The translations under genes were made by a program, and so were the position numbers. The notes beneath the pieces were generated by a model. It was not told the origin of the DNA and did not search any database. It worked only from the letters and a program-made list of their open reading frames with translations. This document shows positions 15,551 to 24,503 of a stretch of DNA of 37,205 bases, piece after piece. The stretch is from Mucilaginibacter sp. GTDB taxonomy: Bacteria > Bacteroidota > Bacteroidia > Sphingobacteriales > Sphingobacteriaceae. How positions within the stretch are numbered: the first letter of the stretch is position 1; each line of letters starts with the position of its first letter. The stretch lies in contig JAQBOU010000087.1 in NCBI GenBank assembly GCA_028287865.1, forward strand, positions 1 through 37,205. The letters are read 5' to 3'.

Positions 15551-16087
15551 TTAGTTTTCAGCGTAAACCGGTTTTGCAATACCGTTATCATATGCTTTTA
15601 AACTCTTCTTCAAAAGCTTGCGGGCCACGTGTATGCGGGTTTTAACGGTACCGATCGGAATTTCTAAATGATCAGCAATTTCATGATATTTATGTCCTTC
15701 AAAATACATAGTGAAAGGCACATAGTAATCGGCGGGAAGTCTATCTAAAGCTTTCTTTAAATCATCCATAACGAATTTTGACTCACCCTGATTTTTAGTT
15801 GAACTGAATACCAGGTTTGGTGAGGAGATCTCATCAGATTTGGTAACAAAAGTGTTCATCTTTATAAAACGGCGATAGTTATTGATGAAAGTATTTTTCA
15901 TGATAGTATATAACCACCCTTTCAAATTTGTGCCTTCTTTAAACTTATTATAATAAGTTATGGCTTTTAACATCGTGTCCTGGACAAGGTCGTTAGCATC
16001 ATCTGCGTCATGTGTGAAATGTAAGGCATAAGACCTTAATGAGGTTGCCTGACGTAGTACTAGGGTGTTAAACTCAATCTTTGTCAT
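15551..16087 (-). CDS. ECF-type RNA polymerase sigma factor
   Basis: A 178-residue sigma-70 family protein of the extracytoplasmic-function type. The start chosen is the ATG at 16087 ('MTKIEFNTLVLRQATS'). An upstream in-frame start at 16150 would add 21 hydrophobic residues not expected in this family. Region 2 covers about residues 10-80 with 'DADDANDLVQDTMLKA' and the -10-binding 'LKGWLYTIMKNTFINNYRR'. Region 4 is near the C-terminus with the helix-turn-helix 'YHEIADHLEIPIGTVKTRIH'. No anti-sigma factor gene is adjacent on either side, so control may be through expression or a distant partner. The 255-bp gap upstream holds its promoter; no clear box was identified. Confidence 0.93.
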   Translation of the reverse strand: MTKIEFNTLVLRQATSLRSYALHFTHDADDANDLVQDTMLKAITYYNKFKEGTNLKGWLYTIMKNTFINNYRRFIKMNTFVTKSDEISSPNLVFSSTKNQGESKFVMDDLKKALDRLPADYYVPFTMYFEGHKYHEIADHLEIPIGTVKTRIHVARKLLKKSLKAYDNGIAKPVYAEN

Positions 16088-16342
16088 AATGTTGTACTTT
16101 TGTATTATCGGTAAGGCAAACATGATACCACATGCCAAAAACATCAACATTAAACAAACACCCCAAACCTCAAAGAAAATGGAATTTTAAGTAGTGTACA
16201 ACATACACCATTCATGGCATAAATAGTTAAAAAACAAGGCATTGACTAATAAAAAGGCGGTTTTTATAAATCATTTTATTATTAGCCGCAGGAGAATTTG
16301 CTATAAAAACGGCCTTGGAATTTTTTGTTAAAATAAATAAAT

Positions 16343-17362
16343 TTAACTAATAATATTTACCTCACGTTGCAGCAGAACGCCAAATTTAGTGTACACACTG
16401 TCTATGATTTGCGACGAAAACGTATACACTTCCTGTCCGGTTGCCCCTCCGTGGTTTACCAAAACCAACGCCTGGTTCTTCCATGTTCCGGTATTTCCAA
16501 CCACTTTTCCTTTCCAGCCACATTGTTCAATCAGCCAGCCGGCAGCCAGTTTAACCAAATTATCTCCCGCCGGGTAATGTACCACCTCCGGGAAGTTTGC
16601 TTTTAGGCCATTAAACTGCGCTGTATTAATTACCGGATTTTTAAAAAAGCTGCCCGCGTTTCCTATGGTTGAGGGGTCGGGTAGTTTAGATACACGGATA
16701 TGGGAAACTACCTGCGAGATATCTTTTATAGTGGGCGATGTAATGTTCCGGTTGGTTAGCTCCTGCGCTATCGCACCATATTTCAGGTTAAAGTCTGGAA
16801 TCAGCGATAAATGGAACTTTACCGATACAATAATATACTGCCCTTTTAGCTCGCTTTTAAAAACACTCTCGCGGTAATCAAAGCGGCAATCAGCTTTGGT
16901 GAATGTTTTAAATTTTCCGGTGGCCAGTTCAAAAGCATTGCAGCTATAAAACACATCTTTCAGTTCTACCCCATATGCACCGATATTTTGTATAGGCGAT
17001 GCGCCCACCGACCCAGGGATCAAACTCAGGTTTTCCATACCGGCATATCCCCGGATCACGCAGAAATTCACCAGGTCGTTCCAAACTTCACCGGCGCCGG
17101 CTTCCACAAACACCTCATTTTGTTTGATCCTGTGTTCAATACCCCTTATGTTGATCCTGATCACCAGCCCGTCGAAATCATTTAAAAGCAGTAAATTACT
17201 ACCGCCGCCCAATACCAGCGTTTTCATTTGCCGCCATTGCGGATCCATAAACAATTCAGTTAGATCCGTGTTATGATTTATTTCAACAAAATACCGGGCA
17301 TTGGCAGCAACACCAAACGTGTTAAAATTTTTAAGAGGGACATTTTCCTGGATCTGGAGCAT
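16343..17362 (-). CDS. murB: UDP-N-acetylenolpyruvoylglucosamine reductase
   Basis: This cytosolic FAD enzyme reduces UDP-GlcNAc-enolpyruvate to UDP-MurNAc with NADPH in peptidoglycan precursor synthesis. From the ATG at 17362 ('MLQIQENVPLKNFNTFGV') it has 339 residues, the usual size of type I MurB; a TTG start at 17392 would add ten residues of low likelihood. FAD-binding motifs are 'VLGGGSNLLL' and 'LIPGSVGASPIQNIGAYGVE'. Catalytic regions are 'FDYRESVFK' (active-site Arg), 'GNAGSFFKNP' (proton-donating Ser) and the C-terminal 'QREVNII' (active-site Glu). It stands alone, divergent from a small membrane protein gene. Confidence 0.96.
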   Translation of the reverse strand: MLQIQENVPLKNFNTFGVAANARYFVEINHNTDLTELFMDPQWRQMKTLVLGGGSNLLLLNDFDGLVIRINIRGIEHRIKQNEVFVEAGAGEVWNDLVNFCVIRGYAGMENLSLIPGSVGASPIQNIGAYGVELKDVFYSCNAFELATGKFKTFTKADCRFDYRESVFKSELKGQYIIVSVKFHLSLIPDFNLKYGAIAQELTNRNITSPTIKDISQVVSHIRVSKLPDPSTIGNAGSFFKNPVINTAQFNGLKANFPEVVHYPAGDNLVKLAAGWLIEQCGWKGKVVGNTGTWKNQALVLVNHGGATGQEVYTFSSQIIDSVYTKFGVLLQREVNIIS

Positions 17363-17582
17363 GGAATATATTTTCGAAAGCGAATTTCGCAATTTAATCG
17401 GGAATTTGGCAGGTAGTGTTCCATTTTGTGAGTGTGTTGTACTGAAAGGTTGTCATTTACTCATGGAAATAAGTTTACCATAAAACAACGTGTCCGTCTG
17501 CAGTATCATAAATTGGCCATGTTTAATTATCGTTAAATTATTTTAAACCAATTGATTATACATTTCGTATTTTTATTAGATC

Positions 17583-17795
17583 ATGGGAACGTCTCCTCAA
17601 AAGCTCAAACAACTAAAACTTGTTTTTGTCATCAACGTGTTGATGACCGTTTGGGCGTTTACTGGTGTTGTAAAATCATTCCATAGCAATACTGAATGGA
17701 AAATGATCCTTTCCTCTATCGTATTTATCGGGCTTTACACACTTTCTTCACTGGTATTGTATATGATATTCAAGCTCCGGAAGATTCAAGATTAA
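17583..17795 (+). CDS. Small two-helix membrane protein, unknown function
   Basis: A 70-residue protein starting 'MGTSPQKLKQLK' with two predicted membrane helices ('LVFVINVLMTVWAFTGVV' and 'ILSSIVFIGLYTLSSLVLYM') and a basic tail 'KLRKIQD'. It is divergent from murB and lies 109 bp before the Tat-exported dehydrogenase. No family is recognised. The clean two-helix topology with positively charged ends supports a real gene. Confidence 0.65.
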   Translation: MGTSPQKLKQLKLVFVINVLMTVWAFTGVVKSFHSNTEWKMILSSIVFIGLYTLSSLVLYMIFKLRKIQD

Positions 17796-17890
17796 AGATC
17801 CGGCCGCGAGATGACCGGGCATTGATGCCGCCTGCAAAATTTCATTTTATTAAAAACCAACAAATGAAACTTTTGTAATTAATAATAAAG

Positions 17891-17896
17891 AAAGGA
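17891..17896 (+). promoter_or_regulatory. Shine-Dalgarno-like site of the SDR gene
   Basis: The tract 'aaagaaaggaac' lies 8-10 bases before the ATG at 17905 and supports that start. Confidence 0.4.
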
Positions 17897-17904
17897 ACAT
17901 CACC

Positions 17905-18912
17905 ATGAACGAAGAAAATAAAATCAGCCGCCGCTCAATGATCAGCGGTTTAGGGGCCGGCCTGGCCGCCGTGGCGGTTGCACCGGTGCTGGGAGCTACA
18001 GCAACTTCACACATACTAAATGCGGCACCGGCAGGGTTACAGGACCCTACTACAAAATATCCAAAGCCACCTTTTGAGGGTCAGTCGCAGCCATGGCCAG
18101 GACTTGCAAGTAAGATGAATCCGCGCCCGGATCACGGCGAAACCAGCTATAAAGGCTCGGGCCGCCTTGCCGGAAGAAAAGCACTGATCACCGGAGGCGA
18201 TTCGGGGATGGGGCGCGCCGCAGCAATTGCCTATGCGCGTGAAGGTGCAGATGTGGCTATCAATTATTTTCCTACCGAAGAGGAGGATGCACGCGAAGTA
18301 ATTCAGCTAATTAAGGCAGAAGGCCGCAAGGCGATTGCTATTCCAGGCGATCTGCGAGAGGAACCATTTTGCAAACGCCTGGTAGATGAAGCCGTGCGAG
18401 GTCTTGGTGGTTTAGACATTGTGGTAAACAATGCAGGGCGCCAGCAAACCCACCAGTCAATCCTCGACATTTCTACCGATCAATTCGACTGGACCATGAA
18501 GACAAATATTTATGCGCCCTTTTGGATCATTAAAGCCGCCCTGCCGCACTTACAGCCCGGATCGGTGATCATTGGGACCACATCAGAGCAAGCTTATGAC
18601 CCGTCACCAGATCTTTACGATTATGCACAGACCAAGGCTGCCACAATGAATTATGTTAAGTCGCTTGCCAAGCAGCTTGGGCCGAAAGGTATCCGTGTTA
18701 ATGGCGTAGCTCCAGGTCCTATCTGGACACCTTTGCAGGTGAGCGGAGGGGCAACACAGGAAAAATTAAAGAGCTTTGGAGGCCAAACCCCGCTTGGCCG
18801 GCCAGGACAACCGGCAGAATTGGCTTCTATTTATGTACAGCTTGCCGCCAATGACGCAAGCTATGCCAATGGACAGGTGTATGGCTCCTCAGGCGGAACA
18901 GGGCAACCATAA
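17905..18912 (+). CDS. Tat-signal short-chain dehydrogenase/reductase
   Basis: A 335-residue SDR enzyme with an N-terminal twin-arginine signal ('ISRRSMISGLGAGLAAVAVAPVLGA', residues 8-32). A Pro-rich linker ('KYPKPPFEGQSQPWPG') precedes the Rossmann domain. Cofactor motif: 'TGGDSGMGRA'. Catalytic motifs: 'NNAG', Ser in 'IIGTTSEQAYD' and the Tyr/Lys pair 'YAQTK'. The sequence resembles the general-stress SDR branch (E. coli YghA/B. subtilis YdaD type). The Tat signal implies export in folded form, presumably with bound nicotinamide cofactor. Substrate unknown. It is followed by a strong bidirectional terminator. Confidence 0.9.
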   Translation: MNEENKISRRSMISGLGAGLAAVAVAPVLGATATSHILNAAPAGLQDPTTKYPKPPFEGQSQPWPGLASKMNPRPDHGETSYKGSGRLAGRKALITGGDSGMGRAAAIAYAREGADVAINYFPTEEEDAREVIQLIKAEGRKAIAIPGDLREEPFCKRLVDEAVRGLGGLDIVVNNAGRQQTHQSILDISTDQFDWTMKTNIYAPFWIIKAALPHLQPGSVIIGTTSEQAYDPSPDLYDYAQTKAATMNYVKSLAKQLGPKGIRVNGVAPGPIWTPLQVSGGATQEKLKSFGGQTPLGRPGQPAELASIYVQLAANDASYANGQVYGSSGGTGQP

Positions 18913-18942
18913 TAAAAGGGTTAAAATATTAGTATAAAAAAC

Positions 18943-18970
18943 GGAAGCGGGCTTACCGCTTCCATTTTTA
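18943..18970. terminator. Bidirectional rho-independent terminator
   Basis: A perfect 8-bp stem 'ggaagcgg' (18943-18950) / 'ccgcttcc' (18956-18963) with loop 'gctta', preceded by an A-run and followed by 'attttta'. It serves both the SDR gene (+) and the end of the metal-efflux operon (-), which converge here. Confidence 0.85.
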
Positions 18971-19013
18971 TGGTTAAGGCTGGCTATTAATGACGGCTTA
19001 ACAAGGCTTACTG

Positions 19014-20246
19014 TTACATCTTCATATCGCTCATACCATTGTTTCCGGCGCCGTTTTTAAAGATCGCTTCACTGTTTAACAAATAGGCCCCGCCGCTAAC
19101 AACCAGTTCACCTGCACTTAAGCCCGAAAGTACGCTCACATAGCTTTGGTTACCTTGTCCGGTTTTAACCATCCTTGGTGAGAAGCTCCCTCCTGTATTT
19201 TTAACCCACACCATGCTCCCTTTTTCCGACATTAAAATAGAAGAAGCAGGAACCGCTATAGAACGCAGCTGCCCATTAACAGCTGAAATATATGCCAGCA
19301 TCCCTGGCCTTACCAGCCCCTTCGGATTAGCGATACTCACACGGATCAAGTCCACTTTGGCACCGTCGGACAACTCAGGGTTCACAAATTCAATTTTCCC
19401 GCGCAGGATCTCACCGCCCAAATCCGGGAAAGAAACATTTACATAGTCATTTTCCCTGTAAGCCCCGGTTTCACTGGCATATACTTGTGCTGCTACCCAT
19501 AGTGTGTTTAAAGCCTGGGTTTTAAAAATGGGCATACCTTCTGTAACATAATCACCCTCGTGTACGGCAATATCACTTACAGTCCCGCTCACTTTGCTTA
19601 ATATAGCTACCGTAGCAGATGCCTTCCCGGCGGCAGCAAGGTTTTTGATCTGTGCGGCAGACAGGCCCCATAACTTTAATTTATTTTCGGCCGCGGTGAT
19701 CAGCTGTCTGTAATCCACATCCGGGTTATTCAGTACTTTTTGCTGTTGCATTGCCAGCAAATATTCCCTTTCAGCCTCCAGCAGGTCTTCGCTATAAATG
19801 GTATAAACCGGCTGGCCTGTTCCAATTTGTTCACCAACAGTACGTACAAAAAGCTGCTGTATCCGGCCTGCTATCCTGGTGCTCAATTGTTCTGCCTGGG
19901 TTTCATTGGTAGTTACTGTTCCGGTTACTGTCTTTTCATTACCAATATTTTCGGCCCTTACAGTATCCGTTTCAATACCGGCCAGCTTTATCTGCGAGGG
20001 TGTTAACGTTATTTGACCCGAGCTTTTACCGGCGCTTGTTGCGGCCAGTTCAACTTTTATCAGCTTCATCCCGCAAATCGGGCAATCTCCCGGGTGTTCT
20101 TCATGTACCTGCGGGTGCATGGAACAGGTATAATAACTTTTGCTTTGCACCTGGCTAACAACAGGCTGTGTTTTTTGCTTACAGGCCAAGAACAATACGC
20201 TTAATAATATAACGATGCCCAAATAGCTGATTCCCTTTATTTTCAT
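19014..20246 (-). CDS. cusB: RND periplasmic adaptor with heavy-metal-binding domain (CusB-like)
   Basis: A 410-residue lipoprotein from the ATG at 20246 ('MKIKGISYLG'). The lipobox is 'LFLAC' with Cys22. Residues about 38-65 form a heavy-metal-binding domain: 'YTCSMHPQVHEEHPGDCPIC' followed by Gly-Met, with Cys41, His44, Cys55 and Cys58. The membrane-fusion part follows: beta-barrel and lipoyl segments ('VSGTVSDIAVHEGDYVTEG') around a helical hairpin ('LEAEREYLLAMQQQKVLN'). CusB-type adaptors take Cu(I)/Ag(I) from the periplasm to the CusA pump. It is the last gene of the operon and starts 4 bp after the stop of another adaptor. The upstream in-frame start at 20303 would overlap that gene and spoil the signal peptide. 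Confidence 0.92.
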   Translation of the reverse strand: MKIKGISYLGIVILLSVLFLACKQKTQPVVSQVQSKSYYTCSMHPQVHEEHPGDCPICGMKLIKVELAATSAGKSSGQITLTPSQIKLAGIETDTVRAENIGNEKTVTGTVTTNETQAEQLSTRIAGRIQQLFVRTVGEQIGTGQPVYTIYSEDLLEAEREYLLAMQQQKVLNNPDVDYRQLITAAENKLKLWGLSAAQIKNLAAAGKASATVAILSKVSGTVSDIAVHEGDYVTEGMPIFKTQALNTLWVAAQVYASETGAYRENDYVNVSFPDLGGEILRGKIEFVNPELSDGAKVDLIRVSIANPKGLVRPGMLAYISAVNGQLRSIAVPASSILMSEKGSMVWVKNTGGSFSPRMVKTGQGNQSYVSVLSGLSAGELVVSGGAYLLNSEAIFKNGAGNNGMSDMKM

Positions 20247-20250
20247 TTCT

Positions 20251-21396
20251 TTAAATTTTAATAAAACTCTCACTGTCTGCAAGGTATTGCGCGTTACCGG
20301 CAATGCTGTCGGCCACCGTTAAACCTTTGGTTATTTGCACTTCATTACCGTTTGTTGTGCCCGTATTCACCTGGTGAGCTTTGTAAATGCCTCCTTTTTT
20401 AAGCCATACAATTTGGGTGCGGCCCAGGTAAAGCAAAGCCGTTTGCGGAATCCATAATCCGTTTACGGTGCCGCTTTGTATAGTAGCTTTTACCAGGCTG
20501 TTCACTTTCAGGTCGTGCTTCATATTGTCAACATAAACCCTTATACTGGTACTTTTATCACCATCCTGCAAAAAAGGCTCAATAAAATTAACCTTACCCT
20601 TTATGCTCCGCGCAGGCATATCCGTTAAACTAAGCGTTACCGGCTCATTTAACTTTAATCCGGCAATAAAGGATTGCTCAACCTTCAGGATAGCCCATAA
20701 ATGATGCGGATCGACCACATAAAAAAGCGTTTGCCCTTTATCTACATACATCCCCTCCTTTACATACAGCGGGATATTATCAGCAAAATTCGGTTGCGGT
20801 TTAACATCGGCACCGCCCGACATTTGGCTGTGTGCCGCATCATGGACATGACCCTCATACGGACTATAAACCGGCAAGCTGTAAAATGGCTTTCCCGATC
20901 TGATCACCTGGCTTACCTGCGCCGAAGTCATCCCCAGCAACAATAATTTTTGTTTGGCAGCGTCAATCAATCCGGTTTCCTGCGGAGAATTTTTTAGCAC
21001 GAATAACAAATCCTGCTGGGCAGTTACCATATCTGCACTATAAATATCAAAAATACGCTCGCCACGATGAATATCCTGGAAGGCAGATTTGATATAAAGC
21101 TTTTCAATCCTGCCCGGAAAACGGGCGGATATATTGTTGTAGGTCCGGGTATCAAAATCTAAATACCCCGCTGCCGGAATTTCTGTGATCACTTCTTTTT
21201 CCTGCGGACTAACCGCACCCACAACAGCAATAACCGACGAGTTGACCGGTTGCAAAACCGTTTGCAGACTTACACCGGCATTTTCAGTTACTTGTTTTAG
21301 TTGTTTTTGTTGCTTTTGATGGCAAGCTGTAATTGCCAGCATGGTTACAATGCCGGCCGCCAGTATAATTTTAATACCGCTCATTTTCTTTTTCAT
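20251..21396 (-). CDS. RND periplasmic adaptor subunit, second adaptor of the operon
   Basis: A 381-residue lipoprotein: 'MKKKMSGIKIILAAGIVTMLAITAC' has a lipobox ending at Cys25. It has the membrane-fusion protein layout: 'ARFPGRIEKLYIKSAFQDIH' barrel/lipoyl half, helical hairpin 'MVTAQQDLLFVLKNS', and second lipoyl half 'SPYEGHVHDAAH' with 'VKEGMYVDKGQTLF'. A His/Met-containing loop, 'VHDAAHSQMSGG', may touch metal. It lacks the Cys-rich metal-binding domain of the downstream adaptor. It overlaps the end of the TolC-like gene by 26 bp; a second ATG at 21384 is possible. Two adaptors for one pump suggests a mixed adaptor ring or division of labour. Confidence 0.9.
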   Translation of the reverse strand: MKKKMSGIKIILAAGIVTMLAITACHQKQQKQLKQVTENAGVSLQTVLQPVNSSVIAVVGAVSPQEKEVITEIPAAGYLDFDTRTYNNISARFPGRIEKLYIKSAFQDIHRGERIFDIYSADMVTAQQDLLFVLKNSPQETGLIDAAKQKLLLLGMTSAQVSQVIRSGKPFYSLPVYSPYEGHVHDAAHSQMSGGADVKPQPNFADNIPLYVKEGMYVDKGQTLFYVVDPHHLWAILKVEQSFIAGLKLNEPVTLSLTDMPARSIKGKVNFIEPFLQDGDKSTSIRVYVDNMKHDLKVNSLVKATIQSGTVNGLWIPQTALLYLGRTQIVWLKKGGIYKAHQVNTGTTNGNEVQITKGLTVADSIAGNAQYLADSESFIKI

Positions 21397-22606
21397 AAGC
21401 TACCTGTAATTGTAAAAGTTCCTGCAAACGATCCAATGCTTCCATCCTGGTAAGCTGCAAATTTTTAATCCCGTCCAGCACTGATGACAGATCGCCCGTA
21501 TTTTGCTCATAAGCCAGTAAGGTTGTTTTATAACTGTTTTGCAAAGCAGGAATTATATTTTGCCAGTAATTTTTTAGCTGTCTTTTTTTACTGCTGATGT
21601 CCAGCCTTAATGTGGCCAGTTGCCCTTCCGCTTCATTGAGTTTGTCCAGTTTTTCATCTTGTAATTGCGCCACTTCATACCTGATGCCTTTTAAATTGGC
21701 CTTGTATTCTTTTGATGCCCACGGTGCAATAGGAATAGTAACCGAGGCCATTAAAATATATTGGTTAGGATAACCGCCGTAACTAAACATGTGACCGGCC
21801 TGGATGCCAAAATCCGGGTTGCGTTTGCTGTTTTCAACCCCAGCACTTAATTGCTGTAACCGGATATTACGGTCAATTGCTTTAATGTCACTTCGGGAGG
21901 CTGCTAAACCGGCTGTATCCGTCAGGCTTATTTCATAATCTTTTATAACAATATTGGTATCAACAGCAAATGCTGTTTGCTTATCCTGGTTCATCAGGGT
22001 ATTTAACATAACCCTTTGTTCGCGTACCTGGTTATCAAGTTGCTCCTGCGTATTGTCTAACTGGTACAGATCGGCTTTAGCCTTATAGATATTGCTCAGC
22101 TTTTCCTTCCCATAGGTTAGTTTAATATTGGCATCCTTTAACATATATTCCAAAAGTTTGCGTGTATTTTCAACCAGGGCCAGCTTTTTTTGGATGATCA
22201 CCTCGTCGTAGTAATTCTGCCTTGCCTGTGCCAACAGCTGGTTTTTTAAATAAGCCTGTTCCTGTTCAGTTACCGCCGACATGCCCTGCATATACCTTTC
22301 CTTTGCTTTCAGCTTTGCCGGGTTGGTAAACATTTGATCGGCCTGGATCATAAACGAGCCTGTATTAGGATTGAGGGAATAAGGTGTCTGGTATTGCCCG
22401 GCACTGATCTTTGGCGCATCAAGGCTTTTTGCACCTTTAGCGTATTCATTTTGTGCGCTTGCCCTGGCAGTATAAGCCAGCAAAGCAGGGTTGGTCCGGC
22501 TGATCCTTGCCAAGACGGTATCCAGCGGCAAAACCGGCGACTGTGCTTTAAGTAAATTAACAGCCAGCAGGCCGGCAAAAAACATCAGGTTAAATTTCTT
22601 TTTCAT
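21371..22606 (-). CDS. TolC-family outer-membrane efflux channel (CusC-like)
   Basis: A 411-residue protein with a signal peptide ('MKKKFNLMFFAGLLAVNLLKAQ'). It has the repeated long helical segments of TolC-like channels: 'LKNQLLAQARQNYYDEVIIQ', 'YKAKADLYQLDNTQEQLDNQ' and 'SYKTTLLAYEQNTGDLSSVL'. No N-terminal lipobox Cys is seen, so it probably is not lipid-anchored. It overlaps the end of the CusA C-terminal frame by 17 bp and the next adaptor by 26 bp, indicating tight translational coupling. It would form the outer-membrane exit duct of the metal pump. Confidence 0.92.
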   Translation of the reverse strand: MKKKFNLMFFAGLLAVNLLKAQSPVLPLDTVLARISRTNPALLAYTARASAQNEYAKGAKSLDAPKISAGQYQTPYSLNPNTGSFMIQADQMFTNPAKLKAKERYMQGMSAVTEQEQAYLKNQLLAQARQNYYDEVIIQKKLALVENTRKLLEYMLKDANIKLTYGKEKLSNIYKAKADLYQLDNTQEQLDNQVREQRVMLNTLMNQDKQTAFAVDTNIVIKDYEISLTDTAGLAASRSDIKAIDRNIRLQQLSAGVENSKRNPDFGIQAGHMFSYGGYPNQYILMASVTIPIAPWASKEYKANLKGIRYEVAQLQDEKLDKLNEAEGQLATLRLDISSKKRQLKNYWQNIIPALQNSYKTTLLAYEQNTGDLSSVLDGIKNLQLTRMEALDRLQELLQLQVAYEKENERY

Positions 22607-24503
22607 GCTCGTTATTGTTTACAGCCATTACTTCCAGTTTGCCATATTTCCTTAACTCATATTCCTTTACCATCAGGAAGATCAGCGGAGTAACCAGCAA
22701 AATGTGCGTGGAAGAAGTTAATACCCCGCCGATCATCGGCAGTACTATCGGGCGCATTACATCGCTTCCTGTGCCTGTTGCCCATAACACCGGTACTAAT
22801 CCAAATAAGGCCACGCTAACCGTCATAAGCTTTGGCCTTAGCCTTTTAATGGCACCATTCATTACATATATCCGCAGGTCTTCCCTGGTAATGGTTTCTT
22901 TAGAATTTCCTTTTAATGCGACCAGCTGCTGCATAGCATCATTGAGGTAGATCACCATTACAATTCCTGTTTCTACCGCGATGCCAAAAAGTGCAATAAA
23001 TCCTACTGCAACCGCAACTGATAAATGCACGCCAAAGAAATAAACCATATAAGCGCCGCCAATAAGGGCAAACGGAATACTGATCAAACTAAAAAATGCT
23101 TCGCGGACAGAATGAAAGGCGAAATAGAGGCACGCAAAAATAATGATCAATACAACAGGCAAAATCAGTTTCAAAGTGTGCTCTGCACGTATTAAATTTT
23201 CGTATTGTCCGCTCCATTCTATAAAATATCCTTTAGGCAGGGTTTTTACCATGCTGGTTAATTTATCCTGCGCTTCCTGCACAGTACTGCCCAGGTCGCG
23301 GTCGCGCACGTTGAATAACACCGTTCCCCTCAATAGTGCATTCTCCGACTGGATCATGGCAGGCCCATCGCTTATTTTAATATCCGCAACGGATGATAGC
23401 GGAACCGGGCCATTATCAGGTGTTTGTACCAGCGTCCGTTTGATCTCATCCAGGTTGCTGCGGTAGTCCTGCGCCAGCCGCAGGTTTACACTGAATCTTT
23501 GCCTTCCTTCTATGGTAGTAGTTATGTTCATTCCTCCCAAAGCGCTTTCAATCACCTGGTTTACATCATCCACGCTTAATCCTACCCTGCCTATAGCGTC
23601 CTTGTTTACCTGTATATCCAGGTATTTCCCACCGGTTATCGGATCAACATACAAGTCTTTCACGCCATTGATACCCTGTAAAGCTTGCTTCATCTGGCTT
23701 GATAAGGCATAGATGGTGTCGAGATTTTGCCCGTATACCTTTAAGCCTACATCGGTGCGGATCCCCGTTGAAAGCATATTGATGCGGTTAATAATAGGTT
23801 GTGTCCAGCCATTAACCACACCGGGGATTTGCAGCTTTGCATTCAGTTCGTTAATGATGTCTTCCTTTGTGATACCCTTGCGCCATTCATCGGCGGGTTT
23901 TAACAGGATGATGGTTTCCACCATGCTGATCGGCGAATTATCGGTTGCAGTATTTGCCCTCCCTGCTTTCCCCAAAACATTCTTTACCTCCGGGATGCTT
24001 TTGATGATCCTGTCCTGCACCTGTAAAAGCTGTTTGGCCTGCGCATTGGAGATATCCGGTAAAGTTACCGGCATAAACAGGATGGTTCCCTCATCCAATG
24101 GAGGCATAAACTCGCTGCCGAGGCTTAACAACAGAGGTATGCTGATCAGCAATGCAATTATATTAATGGCAAGCGTTGTTTTTCGCCAGGTAGTACACCA
24201 GTTTAAAACTGGCCGGTAAATCCGTTCCATAAAACGGTTGATAGGGTTATGGTCATCTGTTCTTAATTTGCCTTTCAGGAAAAAGGAGATCAGCACAGGG
24301 GCAAGTGTTACGGCCAGTATCGCATCAATCGCCAGGATAAATGACTTTGTCCAGGCCAGCGGACCGAATAATTTTCCTTCCTGTCCTTCCAGTAAAAATA
24401 CCGGCAGAAAAGAGGCCACAATGATCAGCGTAGAAAAAAATACGCCGCGGCCCACCTGTTTGCAGGATGCTTCTATAATTTTAATTCTTTCTGCTGTGGT
24501 CAT
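22590..24503 (-). CDS. cusA: CusA-like heavy-metal RND pump, C-terminal part (separate frame)
   Basis: 637 residues from the internal ATG at 24503 ('MTTAERIKIIEASCKQVGRG'); the frame is open up to 24530. It continues the pump encoded in the preceding frame: membrane segment 5 ('FFSTLIIVASFLPVFLLEGQ'), the second porter domain and helices 6-12. Metal-relay Met residues expected in CusA are present in 'NMLSTGIRT' and 'GPAMIQSEN'; the third is shifted by one ('LGGMNITT'). Proton-relay Glu is in 'GIAVETGIVM' and Lys in 'RLRPKLMTVS'. With the N-terminal part the sum is about 1,045 residues, the normal CusA length. Whether this part is made through frameshifting, re-initiation or not at all is open. 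Confidence 0.85.
   Translation of the reverse strand: MTTAERIKIIEASCKQVGRGVFFSTLIIVASFLPVFLLEGQEGKLFGPLAWTKSFILAIDAILAVTLAPVLISFFLKGKLRTDDHNPINRFMERIYRPVLNWCTTWRKTTLAINIIALLISIPLLLSLGSEFMPPLDEGTILFMPVTLPDISNAQAKQLLQVQDRIIKSIPEVKNVLGKAGRANTATDNSPISMVETIILLKPADEWRKGITKEDIINELNAKLQIPGVVNGWTQPIINRINMLSTGIRTDVGLKVYGQNLDTIYALSSQMKQALQGINGVKDLYVDPITGGKYLDIQVNKDAIGRVGLSVDDVNQVIESALGGMNITTTIEGRQRFSVNLRLAQDYRSNLDEIKRTLVQTPDNGPVPLSSVADIKISDGPAMIQSENALLRGTVLFNVRDRDLGSTVQEAQDKLTSMVKTLPKGYFIEWSGQYENLIRAEHTLKLILPVVLIIIFACLYFAFHSVREAFFSLISIPFALIGGAYMVYFFGVHLSVAVAVGFIALFGIAVETGIVMVIYLNDAMQQLVALKGNSKETITREDLRIYVMNGAIKRLRPKLMTVSVALFGLVPVLWATGTGSDVMRPIVLPMIGGVLTSSTHILLVTPLIFLMVKEYELRKYGKLEVMAVNNNEHEKEI

Noticed and set aside
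16201..16342. AT-rich inverted sequences downstream of murB as a terminator
   Set aside because: Only short, interrupted pairings with no clean stem and T-run could be found.
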